Shown one piece after another: positions 1 to 6,988 of a DNA stretch of 7,926 nucleotides (within the stretch, counting starts at the first letter, position 1; each line of letters starts with the position of its first letter). Location: assembly GCA_903865885.1 (NCBI GenBank), contig CAIPLJ010000169.1, forward strand, positions 1 through 7,926. The letters run 5' to 3'. Position numbers and translations under genes: made by a program. Below the pieces are notes generated by a model that saw only the letters and a list, made by a program, of their open reading frames with translations, was not told the origin of the DNA and searched no databases. The stretch is from an uncultured Actinomycetes bacterium. GTDB lineage: Bacteria; Actinomycetota; Actinomycetes; Nanopelagicales; Nanopelagicaceae.

Positions 1-1794
1 ATACATCGCGCAGCTATAAGAAATATCTTCCATCCAACGATGGATACCTTGGTCTCCCTTGGTTCACTCAGCGCGTACTTCTGGTCCATCTATGCAACAT
101 ATGTAGGTAAAGGCGATGCCTATACCGAAGTTGCCGCAGGTGTACTTCTCTTTGTCATCCTCGGACGATTCCTCGAAACCCGTGCAAAGAGAAGCGCAAG
201 TAGCGCACTCTCTACATTGCTTGCACTCGGTGAGAAAGAAGTTGCCGTACTTCGCAATGGCCTTGAAGTACTTATTCCAATCTCACACCTTGTCGTTGGA
301 GATGAATTTGTTGTCAAGCCTGGTAGTCGCATTGCAACCGATGGAGTTGTTATCTCAGGACAAAGTTCTGTAGATAACTCAATGATCACCGGTGAATCAA
401 CCCAAATAGCTATTACTCCTGGAATCAATGTGATCGGATCTGCGCTCAATGCAAACGGTCGCATTATCGTTCGTGCAACACGAGTTGGAAGTGATACAGA
501 ACTTGCGCGTATCACTGCCATGGTTGTTACTGCCCAAGGTGGTAAGGCACCTATTCAAGCTTTGGCAGATAAGGTCGCATCGATCTTCGTCCCTGTCGTC
601 ACAGTTTTAGCTATCGCAACCTTTGAAGGTTGGTATTACTTCGGAGGCAAGTCACTTTCTTATTCCATCTCCACTGCAATCACTGTTCTTGTCATCGCAT
701 GTCCATGCGCTCTCGGACTTGCAACACCTGTTGCGCTACTTGTTGCATCAGGAAGAGGTGCGCTTAGAGGCATTGTGATTCGCCATCCTCGCGTCCTCGA
801 GGCATCTCGAGAGATTGATGTAGTTGTTCTTGATAAGACCGGCACTCTGACAGATGGTGCGATGAAGGTCCACGAGGTTGCAATCCCAGCATCTGCTCAT
901 AAGGTCCTTGGTCAATCATTTTCTGCAATTCTCTCTGAGAGAAACGTTCTCTCATCTGCCCTTGCACTCGAAAGCCAGAGTGAGCACCCTGTTGCACAAG
1001 CGATTACTTCTTACTGTATTTCTCGTGGCGCCGAACAATTACCAGTAACTGAATTTACCCAGACACCCGGTGTTGGCGTTGCAGGACGAATCAATATCGG
1101 TGATAAATCCCCTGTTGTTATTATCGGAACCCCCGCATCAGTTGCACATAGCTGCGTTCCATTCGACTCTGAAATTCTCAGCGCAATTGCAGAAGCAGAA
1201 AGAAAGTCGTATGCAGTGGCAGTTCTTGCATGGGATGGTGTAGCAATCGCAGTCTTTGCAGCAGGTGATGTTATTAAAGCCGATGCAGCTGCAACTATTA
1301 CAGCGCTGCACGAACGTGGGATTCAAACATGGCTGTTAACTGGAGATAACCAAGAAAGCGCCGAAAAAGTTGGCGCAATCGTGGGAATAACCCCTGCCAA
1401 CATTATTTCTTCAGCCCTTCCTGAAGATAAGTTAAAGAAGATCACTGAGCTTCAATCAGAAGGACGACACGTATTAATGATCGGTGATGGCATCAATGAT
1501 GCTGCAGCCCTTGCTCAAGCAAATCTCAGTATTGCAATGGGAACTGGAACTGATACTGCAATTGCTACAGCTGATATCACGATCATGCGTCCTGAACTGA
1601 TGAGCACCATTGATGCGCTCAATCTCTCACGTCGCACGTTGCGGACAATCAAAGTAAATCTTGGGTGGGCATTTGCCTATAACGCTATTGGTATTCCCAT
1701 TGCAGCACTTGGCTTTGCATCGCCTATGTATGCCGCAGGTGCGATGGCTCTCAGCAGCCTATTCGTTGTTACTAATTCTCTAAGAATTAAGTAG
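1..1794 (+). CDS. copA: Cu(+)-translocating P1B-type ATPase, 5'-truncated by window edge
   Basis: The protein exports monovalent copper across the cytoplasmic membrane using ATP. The reading frame is open from base 1 (IHRAAIRNIFHPT precedes the first Met at base 40), and HRAA..N....TMDTLVSLG is the normal CopA sequence before and into an N-terminal helix, so Met40 is internal and the N-terminal metal-binding region lies outside. Numbering from that Met, I see the actuator TGES at 117-120, the membrane metal site CPC at 221-223, the phosphorylated Asp265 in DKTGT, the nucleotide-domain His-Pro at 316-317, TGDN at 434 and GDGIND at 482-487. Near the C-terminus, YN (547-548) and M569..SS (572-573) in the last two helices are the residues that define Cu(+)-specific P1B-1 pumps, against Zn/Cd types. 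The frame is intact to TAG at 1792-1794. Its 3' end overlaps the convergent phosphatidylcholine synthase gene by 15 bp. No copper chaperone or regulator gene is visible here; they may lie upstream. Confidence 0.95.
   Translation: MHRAAIRNIFHPTMDTLVSLGSLSAYFWSIYATYVGKGDAYTEVAAGVLLFVILGRFLETRAKRSASSALSTLLALGEKEVAVLRNGLEVLIPISHLVVGDEFVVKPGSRIATDGVVISGQSSVDNSMITGESTQIAITPGINVIGSALNANGRIIVRATRVGSDTELARITAMVVTAQGGKAPIQALADKVASIFVPVVTVLAIATFEGWYYFGGKSLSYSISTAITVLVIACPCALGLATPVALLVASGRGALRGIVIRHPRVLEASREIDVVVLDKTGTLTDGAMKVHEVAIPASAHKVLGQSFSAILSERNVLSSALALESQSEHPVAQAITSYCISRGAEQLPVTEFTQTPGVGVAGRINIGDKSPVVIIGTPASVAHSCVPFDSEILSAIAEAERKSYAVAVLAWDGVAIAVFAAGDVIKADAAATITALHERGIQTWLLTGDNQESAEKVGAIVGITPANIISSALPEDKLKKITELQSEGRHVLMIGDGINDAAALAQANLSIAMGTGTDTAIATADITIMRPELMSTIDALNLSRRTLRTIKVNLGWAFAYNAIGIPIAALGFASPMYAAGAMALSSLFVVTNSLRIK
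1773..1789. repeat. Perfect inverted repeat in the shared 3' ends of copA and pcs
   Basis: TAATTCT (1773-1779) and AGAATTA (1783-1789) pair perfectly around a 3-nt centre, CTA. The repeat lies in the coding overlap of the two convergent genes, so both proteins end with related codons. The stem is AT-rich and has no U-tract, so it would be a weak terminator at best. No other terminator candidate was seen between the two genes. Confidence 0.5.
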
Positions 1795-2520
1795 CTCTTC
1801 TTCACTATCTGGTTTGGAAGTGCGCCAGATTGATATCGCAGCAATATAGAGCGGGAAGATACTCATAATTGTTGTTGAAATCCGCTGGTGGTGAATTCCC
1901 GTTGTATCGGAGTAACTCCAGGATAAATAGAAGAGGTTACCAATATAGAGAACACCAAATGGAAGAGTGATATAGCGAAAAGCTTCTACGCGGATAATGT
2001 GTGGAATCTTTATCGTTGTCAGTTGAGAAAAGCAGAGTAAGACCGTTACTACTGCAACAGTATTTTTAGAAAGATCGAGAACTAAGAATGTAGGAACTGC
2101 CAAGTTCCAGACTGCAGGAAAACCATTGAACCAATGATCCGTTGTCTCAATATCGCTACGTGCAAACCAGAGAGCAGAGATGAGCAGGACAAGACTTGCA
2201 ATAATCGTCTGAAATTCATGAGGCAGAAGTTCGAGGCGAACCAAGAGCGCTACAGGTACGACAACGCAGGTGAGGTAATCGACGATGAGATCCAAGATAA
2301 ATCCATCGACTCGAGGTGCGTGAAGAACCACATCAATCTTGCGAGCAATCGGCCCATCAAGACCATCGAGCACTTGGCAGACAATTAACCAGAGCAGCGC
2401 TGCGCGAATATCATTATCGATAATCGCTTGTAGCGCCAAGAGTCCGGCAACAGCGCCACTTGCTGTCATCACATGAAGTGCATATCCAGCACGCTTACCG
2501 AATTTAGCTGACGTTGGCAT
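1780..2520 (-). CDS. pcs: Phosphatidylcholine synthase (CDP-alcohol phosphatidyltransferase family)
   Basis: This integral membrane enzyme is predicted to join choline to CDP-diacylglycerol, giving phosphatidylcholine and CMP. The active-site motif lies at residues 55-81: D55-G56-x2-A59-R60-x12-G73-x3-D77-x3-D81. The 12-residue gap between Arg and Gly, instead of the usual 8 of CDP-alcohol phosphatidyltransferases, is the known mark of bacterial Pcs. D52, D55, D77 and D81 would bind the catalytic metals. Further family traits are GFPAVWN at 133-139 and PHIIRV...R..TL near 173-186, which match the GFPxxWN and HPxRV...R..TL segments of Pcs. About eight hydrophobic helices span 13-232, and 246 aa is normal for the family. 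The ATG at 2520 is preceded by TATTCT six bases upstream and has no SD, suggesting a leaderless mRNA. Its 3' end overlaps copA tail to tail. Pcs is best known from alpha- and gammaproteobacteria. A related enzyme such as phosphatidylserine synthase is less likely because of the motif spacing. Confidence 0.8.
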   Translation of the reverse strand: MPTSAKFGKRAGYALHVMTASGAVAGLLALQAIIDNDIRAALLWLIVCQVLDGLDGPIARKIDVVLHAPRVDGFILDLIVDYLTCVVVPVALLVRLELLPHEFQTIIASLVLLISALWFARSDIETTDHWFNGFPAVWNLAVPTFLVLDLSKNTVAVVTVLLCFSQLTTIKIPHIIRVEAFRYITLPFGVLYIGNLFYLSWSYSDTTGIHHQRISTTIMSIFPLYIAAISIWRTSKPDSEEELLNS

Positions 2521-2526
2521 ACTTTT

Positions 2527-2532
2527 AGAATA
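2527..2532 (-). promoter_or_regulatory. -10 element for pcs, probably leaderless
   Basis: On the minus strand TATTCT sits exactly 6 nt before the pcs ATG, which places the expected transcription start at or next to the A of the ATG. No SD-like sequence lies between them. A -35 element is not convincing; TATTGC lies 17 bp further upstream. Confidence 0.45.
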
Positions 2533-2554
2533 TCTTCAAAATCAGTTGAGCAAT

Positions 2555-2560
2555 ACCATT
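2555..2560 (+). promoter_or_regulatory. -10 element for the 141-aa membrane protein, probably leaderless
   Basis: TACCAT fits the actinobacterial TANNNT -10 pattern and ends 5 nt before the ATG at 2566, with no SD between. The expected -35 position (around 2532-2537) falls on the -10 of the divergent pcs promoter, so the two promoters share DNA. Confidence 0.4.
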
Positions 2561-2565
2561 ACCGC

Positions 2566-2991
2566 ATGGACATCCGAAGATTCTTCCGCTTTCTAGATGA
2601 TGTCGAGGCAAGACGTAAAGGGCTCAAAATCTGGTTTGTCTTGGTATTGGGCTGGTCTATCGGTAGATCCATCATCGTCTCTCAGGTTTTTCATAAGTAC
2701 GGACTCAATTCAAGAATCTACTTTCTGATTGATTTTCTGACATCGATTCCTTATGCATACACCTCTGCCCAATCACTGCTGACATTTATAGATAAGAAGC
2801 GCACTCAAGCGCTCTTGTGGGGGTTCGCTACCATTGCATTTTTCTATGCACCCGATATTTACATCGTTTATAGTTCTAAGCAGGTCCCTAATTCAACATA
2901 TATAGGTTTCGGGATCGTGCTTTTTGCGCTCTCAACTTTTGCTATTGCTCAATGGCGCGATTCGCGTAGAAATAAAAAAGACGCCCGTTAA
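2566..2991 (+). CDS. Four-helix integral membrane protein of unknown function
   Basis: I do not recognise a named family. The 141-aa protein has a basic, amphipathic N-terminus (residues 1-20, rich in Arg and Phe), then four predicted membrane helices at about 21-41, 51-73, 82-102 and 109-129, and a very basic tail (RDSRRNKKDAR) that should be cytoplasmic. The even helix number and positive ends suggest both termini face the cytoplasm. No catalytic motif is evident; polar residues inside the helices (R34, D56, D97) could be functional. It is a real gene by its coherent membrane architecture, its promoter-like TACCAT just before the ATG, and the terminator that overlaps its stop codon. It is divergently transcribed from pcs across only 45 bp, so shared regulation, and perhaps a link to membrane lipids, is possible but unproven. 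Confidence 0.8.
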   Translation: MDIRRFFRFLDDVEARRKGLKIWFVLVLGWSIGRSIIVSQVFHKYGLNSRIYFLIDFLTSIPYAYTSAQSLLTFIDKKRTQALLWGFATIAFFYAPDIYIVYSSKQVPNSTYIGFGIVLFALSTFAIAQWRDSRRNKKDAR

Positions 2992-3003
2992 GGCGTCCTT
3001 TTT
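2974..3003. terminator. Bidirectional intrinsic terminator overlapping a stop codon
   Basis: GACGCC (2980-2985) pairs with GGCGTC (2992-2997) around the loop CGTTAA. A run of six A (2974-2979) lies on the left and TTTTT (2999-3003) on the right, so both strands give a stem followed by a U-tract. The TAA stop of the 141-aa gene is the last three bases of the loop. On the other strand it lies just downstream of the initiator tRNA and should end that transcript. Confidence 0.85.
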
Positions 3004-3010
3004 CTTACAT

Positions 3011-3087
<77 letters not shown>

Positions 3088-3098
3088 TCGGAAGTGCA

Positions 3099-3128
3099 AG
3101 TGTAAGCGAGGTAAGTACGCATCACCAA
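3099..3128 (-). promoter_or_regulatory. Possible tRNA-fMet promoter
   Basis: On the minus strand TACACT (3099-3104) is a reasonable -10, starting transcription a few bases before the tRNA 5' end. TTGGTG (3123-3128) is a possible -35 with an 18-bp spacer. The -35 lies inside the hairpin that follows the UPF0182 gene. Co-transcription with the upstream operon is an alternative. Confidence 0.35.
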
Positions 3129-3140
3129 ATCGGTGATGCG
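3118..3140 (-). terminator. Strong hairpin after UPF0182 gene, no U-tract
   Basis: CGCATCACC (3118-3126) and GGTGATGCG (3132-3140) form a perfect 9-bp stem with a 5-nt loop, starting about 10 nt after the UPF0182 stop codon. On the minus strand the stem is followed by TACTTACC, which is not a U-tract. It could be a U-less terminator, as proposed for some Actinobacteria, or an mRNA 3'-end stabiliser. Confidence 0.5.
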
Positions 3141-3149
3141 CGAACTTAA

Positions 3150-5957
3150 TTACTTACGAGCTTGTGCTGCTATCGCTGCTGCAATTGCTGACTTAAGGCG
3201 ATCTTGTGCGCGGCCATATGCAGCGAAATCTCCCTTTGCAAGTGCGGCTTGTCCATCAGCGATTGCTTGCTTTGCACTTTGAAGTGCACTTGCAAGATCT
3301 GCAGAACTATTGGATGTTGTTGCAGTAGTAGTTGATCCAGATGTTGTTCCTGAATTTCCACCAAATACTTGATCGAGTGCTCCCTTTACAGAGCTATCGA
3401 ATCCGATGACATCACCGAATGAGACGAGAACCTTCTGAAGAAGTGGATATGCCGATGCATTTCCTGTCGCCTTTACATAGACAGGTTGTACATAGAGAAG
3501 TCCATTACCGACTGGAAGTGTGAGTAGGTTTCCAAGAACAACGTCTGAGCCACCTTGGCGAAGCAATGACAACGCATTTGCTACATCAGGTTTTGCTTCG
3601 AAGTTTGAGGCAACTTGTGAAGGACCGGCAATATTTGTACTACGTGGAAGTTGGAGCACAGTAATTTTTCCATAATCAGCACCTGCATTTGAGTTGACGG
3701 CAGCAAATGCTGAAAGGTTTTCACGTCCACCGCGAGGTACAAATGGTGTAGTTAATGAGAACGTTGGAGTTGCAGCACCTGGCATCTGCAGAGTCATGTA
3801 GTAAGGAGGTTGCGCACCAGCGTTTGCTCCGAATGTTGAAGGATCGCGTGGAACGCGCCAGAAGTCTTGTCCGCCATAGAAAGCTGCTGCAGTCTTCACG
3901 TGATACGCACTCAAAATGTCACGCTGAACGCGGAACATATCTTCTGGATATCGAATATGTGCAAGAAGGCCCTTTGATATTGCACTCTTTGGCTTGACTG
4001 TATTAGGGAACGCCTTCATCCATGTCTTCAAGACTGGATCTGTTGTATCCCATTGATACAAAGTGACCGTTCCGTCATAAGCATCAACAGTGGCTTTCAC
4101 AGAGTTTCGGATGTAATTCACAGTTTGATTGGATTGAGCAGTAATTGAAGTCGAATTAGAAGTAAGCGCATCTGTGGTTGCGGTTGCAAGCGAGGTAGAT
4201 CGTGAATATGGATAGCCCGCACTAGTTGTGTAGCCATCAATAATCCATGTGATCTTGCCATCGACAACTGCTGGGTATGGATCGCCATCAAGGGTTAGCC
4301 AAGGCGCAACCTTTGCAACGCGTTCACGAGGTGAACGGTTATAGAGAATTTTTGAATCCGCATTGATGAGGTTTGAAAGAAGAATTCGTTGCTCTCCATA
4401 TTTGAGGGCAAAGATGACCTTGTTAAGGGTGCTACCTACTGGAACTCCACCAGTACCTGTGTATGTGTAGTTCTTCTGTCCATTGGCTGATGTGTCATCA
4501 GGATAATCAAATTCAACGGGAGAGTTTGTCTTCTTTCCGCCGATAATTGAGTAATCAGGAACATTCTCACCGAAATACACACGAGGTTCGAATGCACCAA
4601 GTCCCTTTGTTGGTGGAAGATCGCCAACGAGGAAGTTTGGTTTTCCATCTGCATCGACTGCATTTCCATACGCTGCAACAAAACCAAATCCGTGGGTATA
4701 GACAAGGTGATCGTTAATCCAATTTCGACTTGGGTTTCCAGCGATATTTAGTTCGCGCACCGCAACTACTGCATCGCGAGAGACTCCATTGACTGTGTAG
4801 CGATCAATATCAAGGGATTCTGGGAAGGCGTAGTAGGGCTTAATCTGCTGAAGCTGGCGGAATGTTGCAGAGAGAACATTGGGATCCATTAAACGAATAT
4901 TGGCGATAGTTGCAGCATCTTTAGCTAGCTGCCCTGCACTAGTTGAGAGCGTTGCGTTGTAATCCTGAACAGTGACGTTGTTGAGATCATAGGCAGTACG
5001 TGTTGCATCGATATTGCGCTGAATATATGGCGCTTCCTTTGATGATTCAGATGGCTTTACCTGGAACTGTTGAATAGCACCTGGGTAGATACCAGCGATT
5101 AATACTGATGAAATAACAAGAAGCGCTGTTCCGGCAGCTGGAAGTAACCATGAACGTCGAACGATATTTGCAAAGAAGAGAAGTGCGCAGATAACTGCAA
5201 TCGCAGAAAGAATTGCCTTCGCAGGCAGAGTTGCATTGACATCTGTATAGGTAAGTCCATTGATTAATTTGCTCTCTTTGAGGGCGAGTGCATATCGGTC
5301 AAACCAATAAGCAACTGCCTTGAGAAGCACAATGAGGCCGAGCAAGATTGAAATCTGTACTCGAGCTGCAACTGTGGTGCGATCAGTTTGGACAGTAGTG
5401 CGAATGCCGCCATACATATAATGAATAAATGCACTTGCAAGTGTTGCAAGGACGAGCGTTGAGATTCCCCATCCAATAATTGCCTGCCACATTGGAAGAC
5501 GGAATGCGAAGAAGGAGATATCTAGCCCAAATTGTGGATCTTTAATTCCAAAGTTTGTTGCATTCTTAAAGAGCAGCCACTCGCGCCAAAAGACCATTCC
5601 TGAAGTTCCAGCAAAGTAGGTAAGTACGACGACAACTCCAAGAAATACCCAGCGACGTATCGGTTCAATCTGGCCACGAAGTCTTTCAAGGCCACTCATC
5701 TCGATACTGGTTGGAACATAGAGAGGACGGCGCTTATAGGCGAGATAGATATTGAGCGAGATAACAAGTGAAGTAACAAGTCCTACGAGAAGAAAGAGCT
5801 CGAGCTTTGTTGTAAGAACTGTTGACCAGACGCTGGTGAAATCTACTGATTTAAACCAGAGCCAATCCACGTAGTAACCAGAGATATAGGTAAAGAGCGC
5901 ACCCAGTGCAACCAAAATACCTGCAGTGATAACGAGCGGACTACGGCTTCTATTCAT
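3150..5957 (-). CDS. UPF0182 family large membrane protein
   Basis: This 935-aa protein belongs to UPF0182, whose biochemical function is unknown. It has seven predicted N-terminal membrane helices at about 8-29, 51-73, 103-124, 155-182, 198-218, 246-265 and 271-292, then a large, probably extracytoplasmic domain of some 570 residues. Family landmarks are DWLWFKSVDFTSV near 31-43, the loop DPQFGLDISFFAFRLP at 140-155 and PYIQRNIDATRTAY at 310-323 just after the last helix. A Ser/Thr/Gly-rich linker (866-884) leads to an Ala-rich helical tail with the GDFAAYGRAQDRL segment typical of the family C-terminus. The length is normal. The ATG overlaps the stop of the upstream S16 protease gene as ATGA, implying translational coupling; AGGTG sits too close to the ATG to be a good SD. 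Pairing with the S16 protease and a divergent DUF2342 gene is, as I recall, also seen in Mycobacterium tuberculosis (Rv3193c-Rv3195). A role in envelope protein handling is only inference. Confidence 0.93.
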   Translation of the reverse strand: MNRSRSPLVITAGILVALGALFTYISGYYVDWLWFKSVDFTSVWSTVLTTKLELFLLVGLVTSLVISLNIYLAYKRRPLYVPTSIEMSGLERLRGQIEPIRRWVFLGVVVVLTYFAGTSGMVFWREWLLFKNATNFGIKDPQFGLDISFFAFRLPMWQAIIGWGISTLVLATLASAFIHYMYGGIRTTVQTDRTTVAARVQISILLGLIVLLKAVAYWFDRYALALKESKLINGLTYTDVNATLPAKAILSAIAVICALLFFANIVRRSWLLPAAGTALLVISSVLIAGIYPGAIQQFQVKPSESSKEAPYIQRNIDATRTAYDLNNVTVQDYNATLSTSAGQLAKDAATIANIRLMDPNVLSATFRQLQQIKPYYAFPESLDIDRYTVNGVSRDAVVAVRELNIAGNPSRNWINDHLVYTHGFGFVAAYGNAVDADGKPNFLVGDLPPTKGLGAFEPRVYFGENVPDYSIIGGKKTNSPVEFDYPDDTSANGQKNYTYTGTGGVPVGSTLNKVIFALKYGEQRILLSNLINADSKILYNRSPRERVAKVAPWLTLDGDPYPAVVDGKITWIIDGYTTSAGYPYSRSTSLATATTDALTSNSTSITAQSNQTVNYIRNSVKATVDAYDGTVTLYQWDTTDPVLKTWMKAFPNTVKPKSAISKGLLAHIRYPEDMFRVQRDILSAYHVKTAAAFYGGQDFWRVPRDPSTFGANAGAQPPYYMTLQMPGAATPTFSLTTPFVPRGGRENLSAFAAVNSNAGADYGKITVLQLPRSTNIAGPSQVASNFEAKPDVANALSLLRQGGSDVVLGNLLTLPVGNGLLYVQPVYVKATGNASAYPLLQKVLVSFGDVIGFDSSVKGALDQVFGGNSGTTSGSTTTATTSNSSADLASALQSAKQAIADGQAALAKGDFAAYGRAQDRLKSAIAAAIAAQARK

Positions 5958-6757
5958 GCACCTAGATTAGTACAACCAGTGACGCCCGTAGAGCGAGTAG
6001 AAAGTGGCTGCTGGAGGTAGTCGACAGCCTGATTCAGGTTAGAAATCGCAATTACTGAGATTCCCTGAACATCTTTGGGAATCTCATCACAATTACTTCG
6101 CGATGCAAAGAGAATGGATGCTCCCGCTTTCTTTGCCGCGATGATCTTCTCGGCGATGCCACCAATTGCTCCAACGCTGCCATCGGCTGCGATAGTGCCA
6201 GAGCCCGAAATCTTTCTACCTTGCAGGAGATCTTCTTGTGTCAGAAGTTCGACAAGGCCAAGTGAAAATATCAAACCTCCACTTGGTCCACCCGTGTCAG
6301 GAAGCTTCACGGTGATAGAGGAATCTGTCAGATGTGATGTATCAACTGTTGGATAGCGTCGTGTAAGTAAGTTCTTTGCAGCAGTGAGCGCATCACTCTG
6401 TGAAACTTTCATCTCTTGCTTAGATTGCGCAGCTTCGGCTTTAGATGAAATGTTTCGCTTATAAATGACTGACCGTGGAAAAACTACGCAATCGGCTCGA
6501 GCCCAACATCCAAGGACTTCTGCACCTAAAACTTTTGCATCTGGCGTCGAGACCCAAATCGCCAATAGATAGACCTCGCCATTGGGTTTATATGTCTTCG
6601 CATCTGCGCTCTTTACGGTGAGCACTTTAGGAAAGAGAGCAGTGCCATCACCTGGTTGGAGTATTACAAAATTAACTGGTGTAAATATCGGAACAATAAG
6701 AACTAGCGCTAAAAATACTTTTATTAATCGAGGAGTGCGTGAGAAGCGAAGAGTCAT
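5954..6757 (-). CDS. Membrane-anchored Lon-like (S16) serine protease, YlbL type without PDZ domain
   Basis: The protein is predicted to cleave membrane or secreted proteins outside the cytoplasmic membrane. An N-terminal helix (about 12-33) anchors it. Next comes the family's conserved region, with VVFPRSVIY at 91-99 (family V.PR.L.Y) and SQSDALTAAKNLL at 119-131. The Lon-type peptidase domain covers about 146-250: Ser159 in GGPSGGL is the nucleophile and Lys204 in GGIAEK is the general base, 45 residues apart as in Lon. There is no ATPase domain. YlbL-type proteins usually have about 340 aa with a PDZ domain between SQ..A...A and the Ser motif. Here only some 15 residues separate these regions, so PDZ is absent though the frame is intact. 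Cys84, Cys90, Cys223 and Cys261 could form disulfides. The ATG lies 18 nt after the stop of the 68-aa gene and lacks a strong SD. The downstream UPF0182 gene overlaps by 4 bp. Confidence 0.9.
   Translation of the reverse strand: MTLRFSRTPRLIKVFLALVLIVPIFTPVNFVILQPGDGTALFPKVLTVKSADAKTYKPNGEVYLLAIWVSTPDAKVLGAEVLGCWARADCVVFPRSVIYKRNISSKAEAAQSKQEMKVSQSDALTAAKNLLTRRYPTVDTSHLTDSSITVKLPDTGGPSGGLIFSLGLVELLTQEDLLQGRKISGSGTIAADGSVGAIGGIAEKIIAAKKAGASILFASRSNCDEIPKDVQGISVIAISNLNQAVDYLQQPLSTRSTGVTGCTNLGA
5964..5969 (-). promoter_or_regulatory. Possible internal -10 for the UPF0182 gene
   Basis: On the minus strand TAATCT lies exactly 6 nt before the UPF0182 ATG, inside the last codons of the S16 gene. 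The spacing matches the other leaderless-type starts in this window, but no -35 is visible and translational coupling through ATGA is an adequate alternative. Confidence 0.25.
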
Positions 6758-6775
6758 CCGTGGGCTCGTGCCTGG

Positions 6776-6982
6776 CTACTTCTTCTCATCTTCAGGAGCA
6801 CTTTCACGGAAAGAATCTTGAAATCTTTGAAACTGACCGACAGATCGCGTGGTCTCGGTCTCGAATTTGCTCTTAAATTTTCCTATCCAGATGACATACC
6901 CAAGTCCGCCGAGTAATCCAGCGATGGGAACAACCCACCAGATCAAGGCGGCAAATGCGCTTGAGCCTGCAAGGATGTACAT
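6776..6982 (-). CDS. Small single-pass membrane protein, first gene of the S16-UPF0182 operon
   Basis: I recognise no named family. The 68-aa protein has one long hydrophobic helix (about 8-33, with WW and a Gly-rich GLLGGLGY stretch), a basic stop-transfer segment (KFKSKF, 35-40) and a charged, probably helical C-terminal tail ending EDEKK. The basic flank after the helix suggests the tail is cytoplasmic. Support for a real gene comes from its position 18 nt before the S16 protease start on the same strand, a -10-like TAAGAT six bases before its ATG, and a sound membrane-protein composition. It could be an accessory or anchor subunit for the protease or for UPF0182; this is guesswork from position. 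Confidence 0.72.
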   Translation of the reverse strand: MYILAGSSAFAALIWWVVPIAGLLGGLGYVIWIGKFKSKFETETTRSVGQFQRFQDSFRESAPEDEKK

Positions 6983-6988
6983 GTAAAA

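Noticed and set aside
40..42. ATG at 40 as the true start of copA
   Set aside because: The frame is open upstream to base 1 and encodes the conserved CopA segment before the N-terminal helix, so the Met is internal.
120..521. 133-codon open frame on the minus strand opposite copA
   Set aside because: It lies fully inside a strongly conserved P-type ATPase gene, its product is low-complexity Ser/Thr/Arg-rich with no family resemblance, and it has no promoter or SD.
866..900. Possible non-P1B-1 (Zn/Cd) metal specificity for the ATPase
   Set aside because: CPC in the membrane site plus YN and M..SS in the last two helices define Cu(+) pumps; no Zn/Cd-type Lys or Asp signature is seen in the last helices.
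2134..2388. 84-codon plus-strand frame opposite pcs
   Set aside because: It mirrors the Pcs active-site region, and its product is a highly charged non-family sequence; the pcs motif on the other strand explains the conservation.
3088..3149. Riboswitch or small RNA in the gap before the tRNA
   Set aside because: Only one simple hairpin and a weak promoter can be seen; no known riboswitch core is recognisable in 62 bp.
4436..4705. 89-codon minus-strand frame inside UPF0182
   Set aside because: It is in a shifted frame within a well-supported gene, and its product is rich in Gln, Met and His without structure; treated as a shadow.
6075..6356. 93-codon plus-strand frame opposite the S16 catalytic domain
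   Set aside because: It covers the Ser159/Lys204 region of the protease, and the product is Pro/Ser-rich with no recognisable features.
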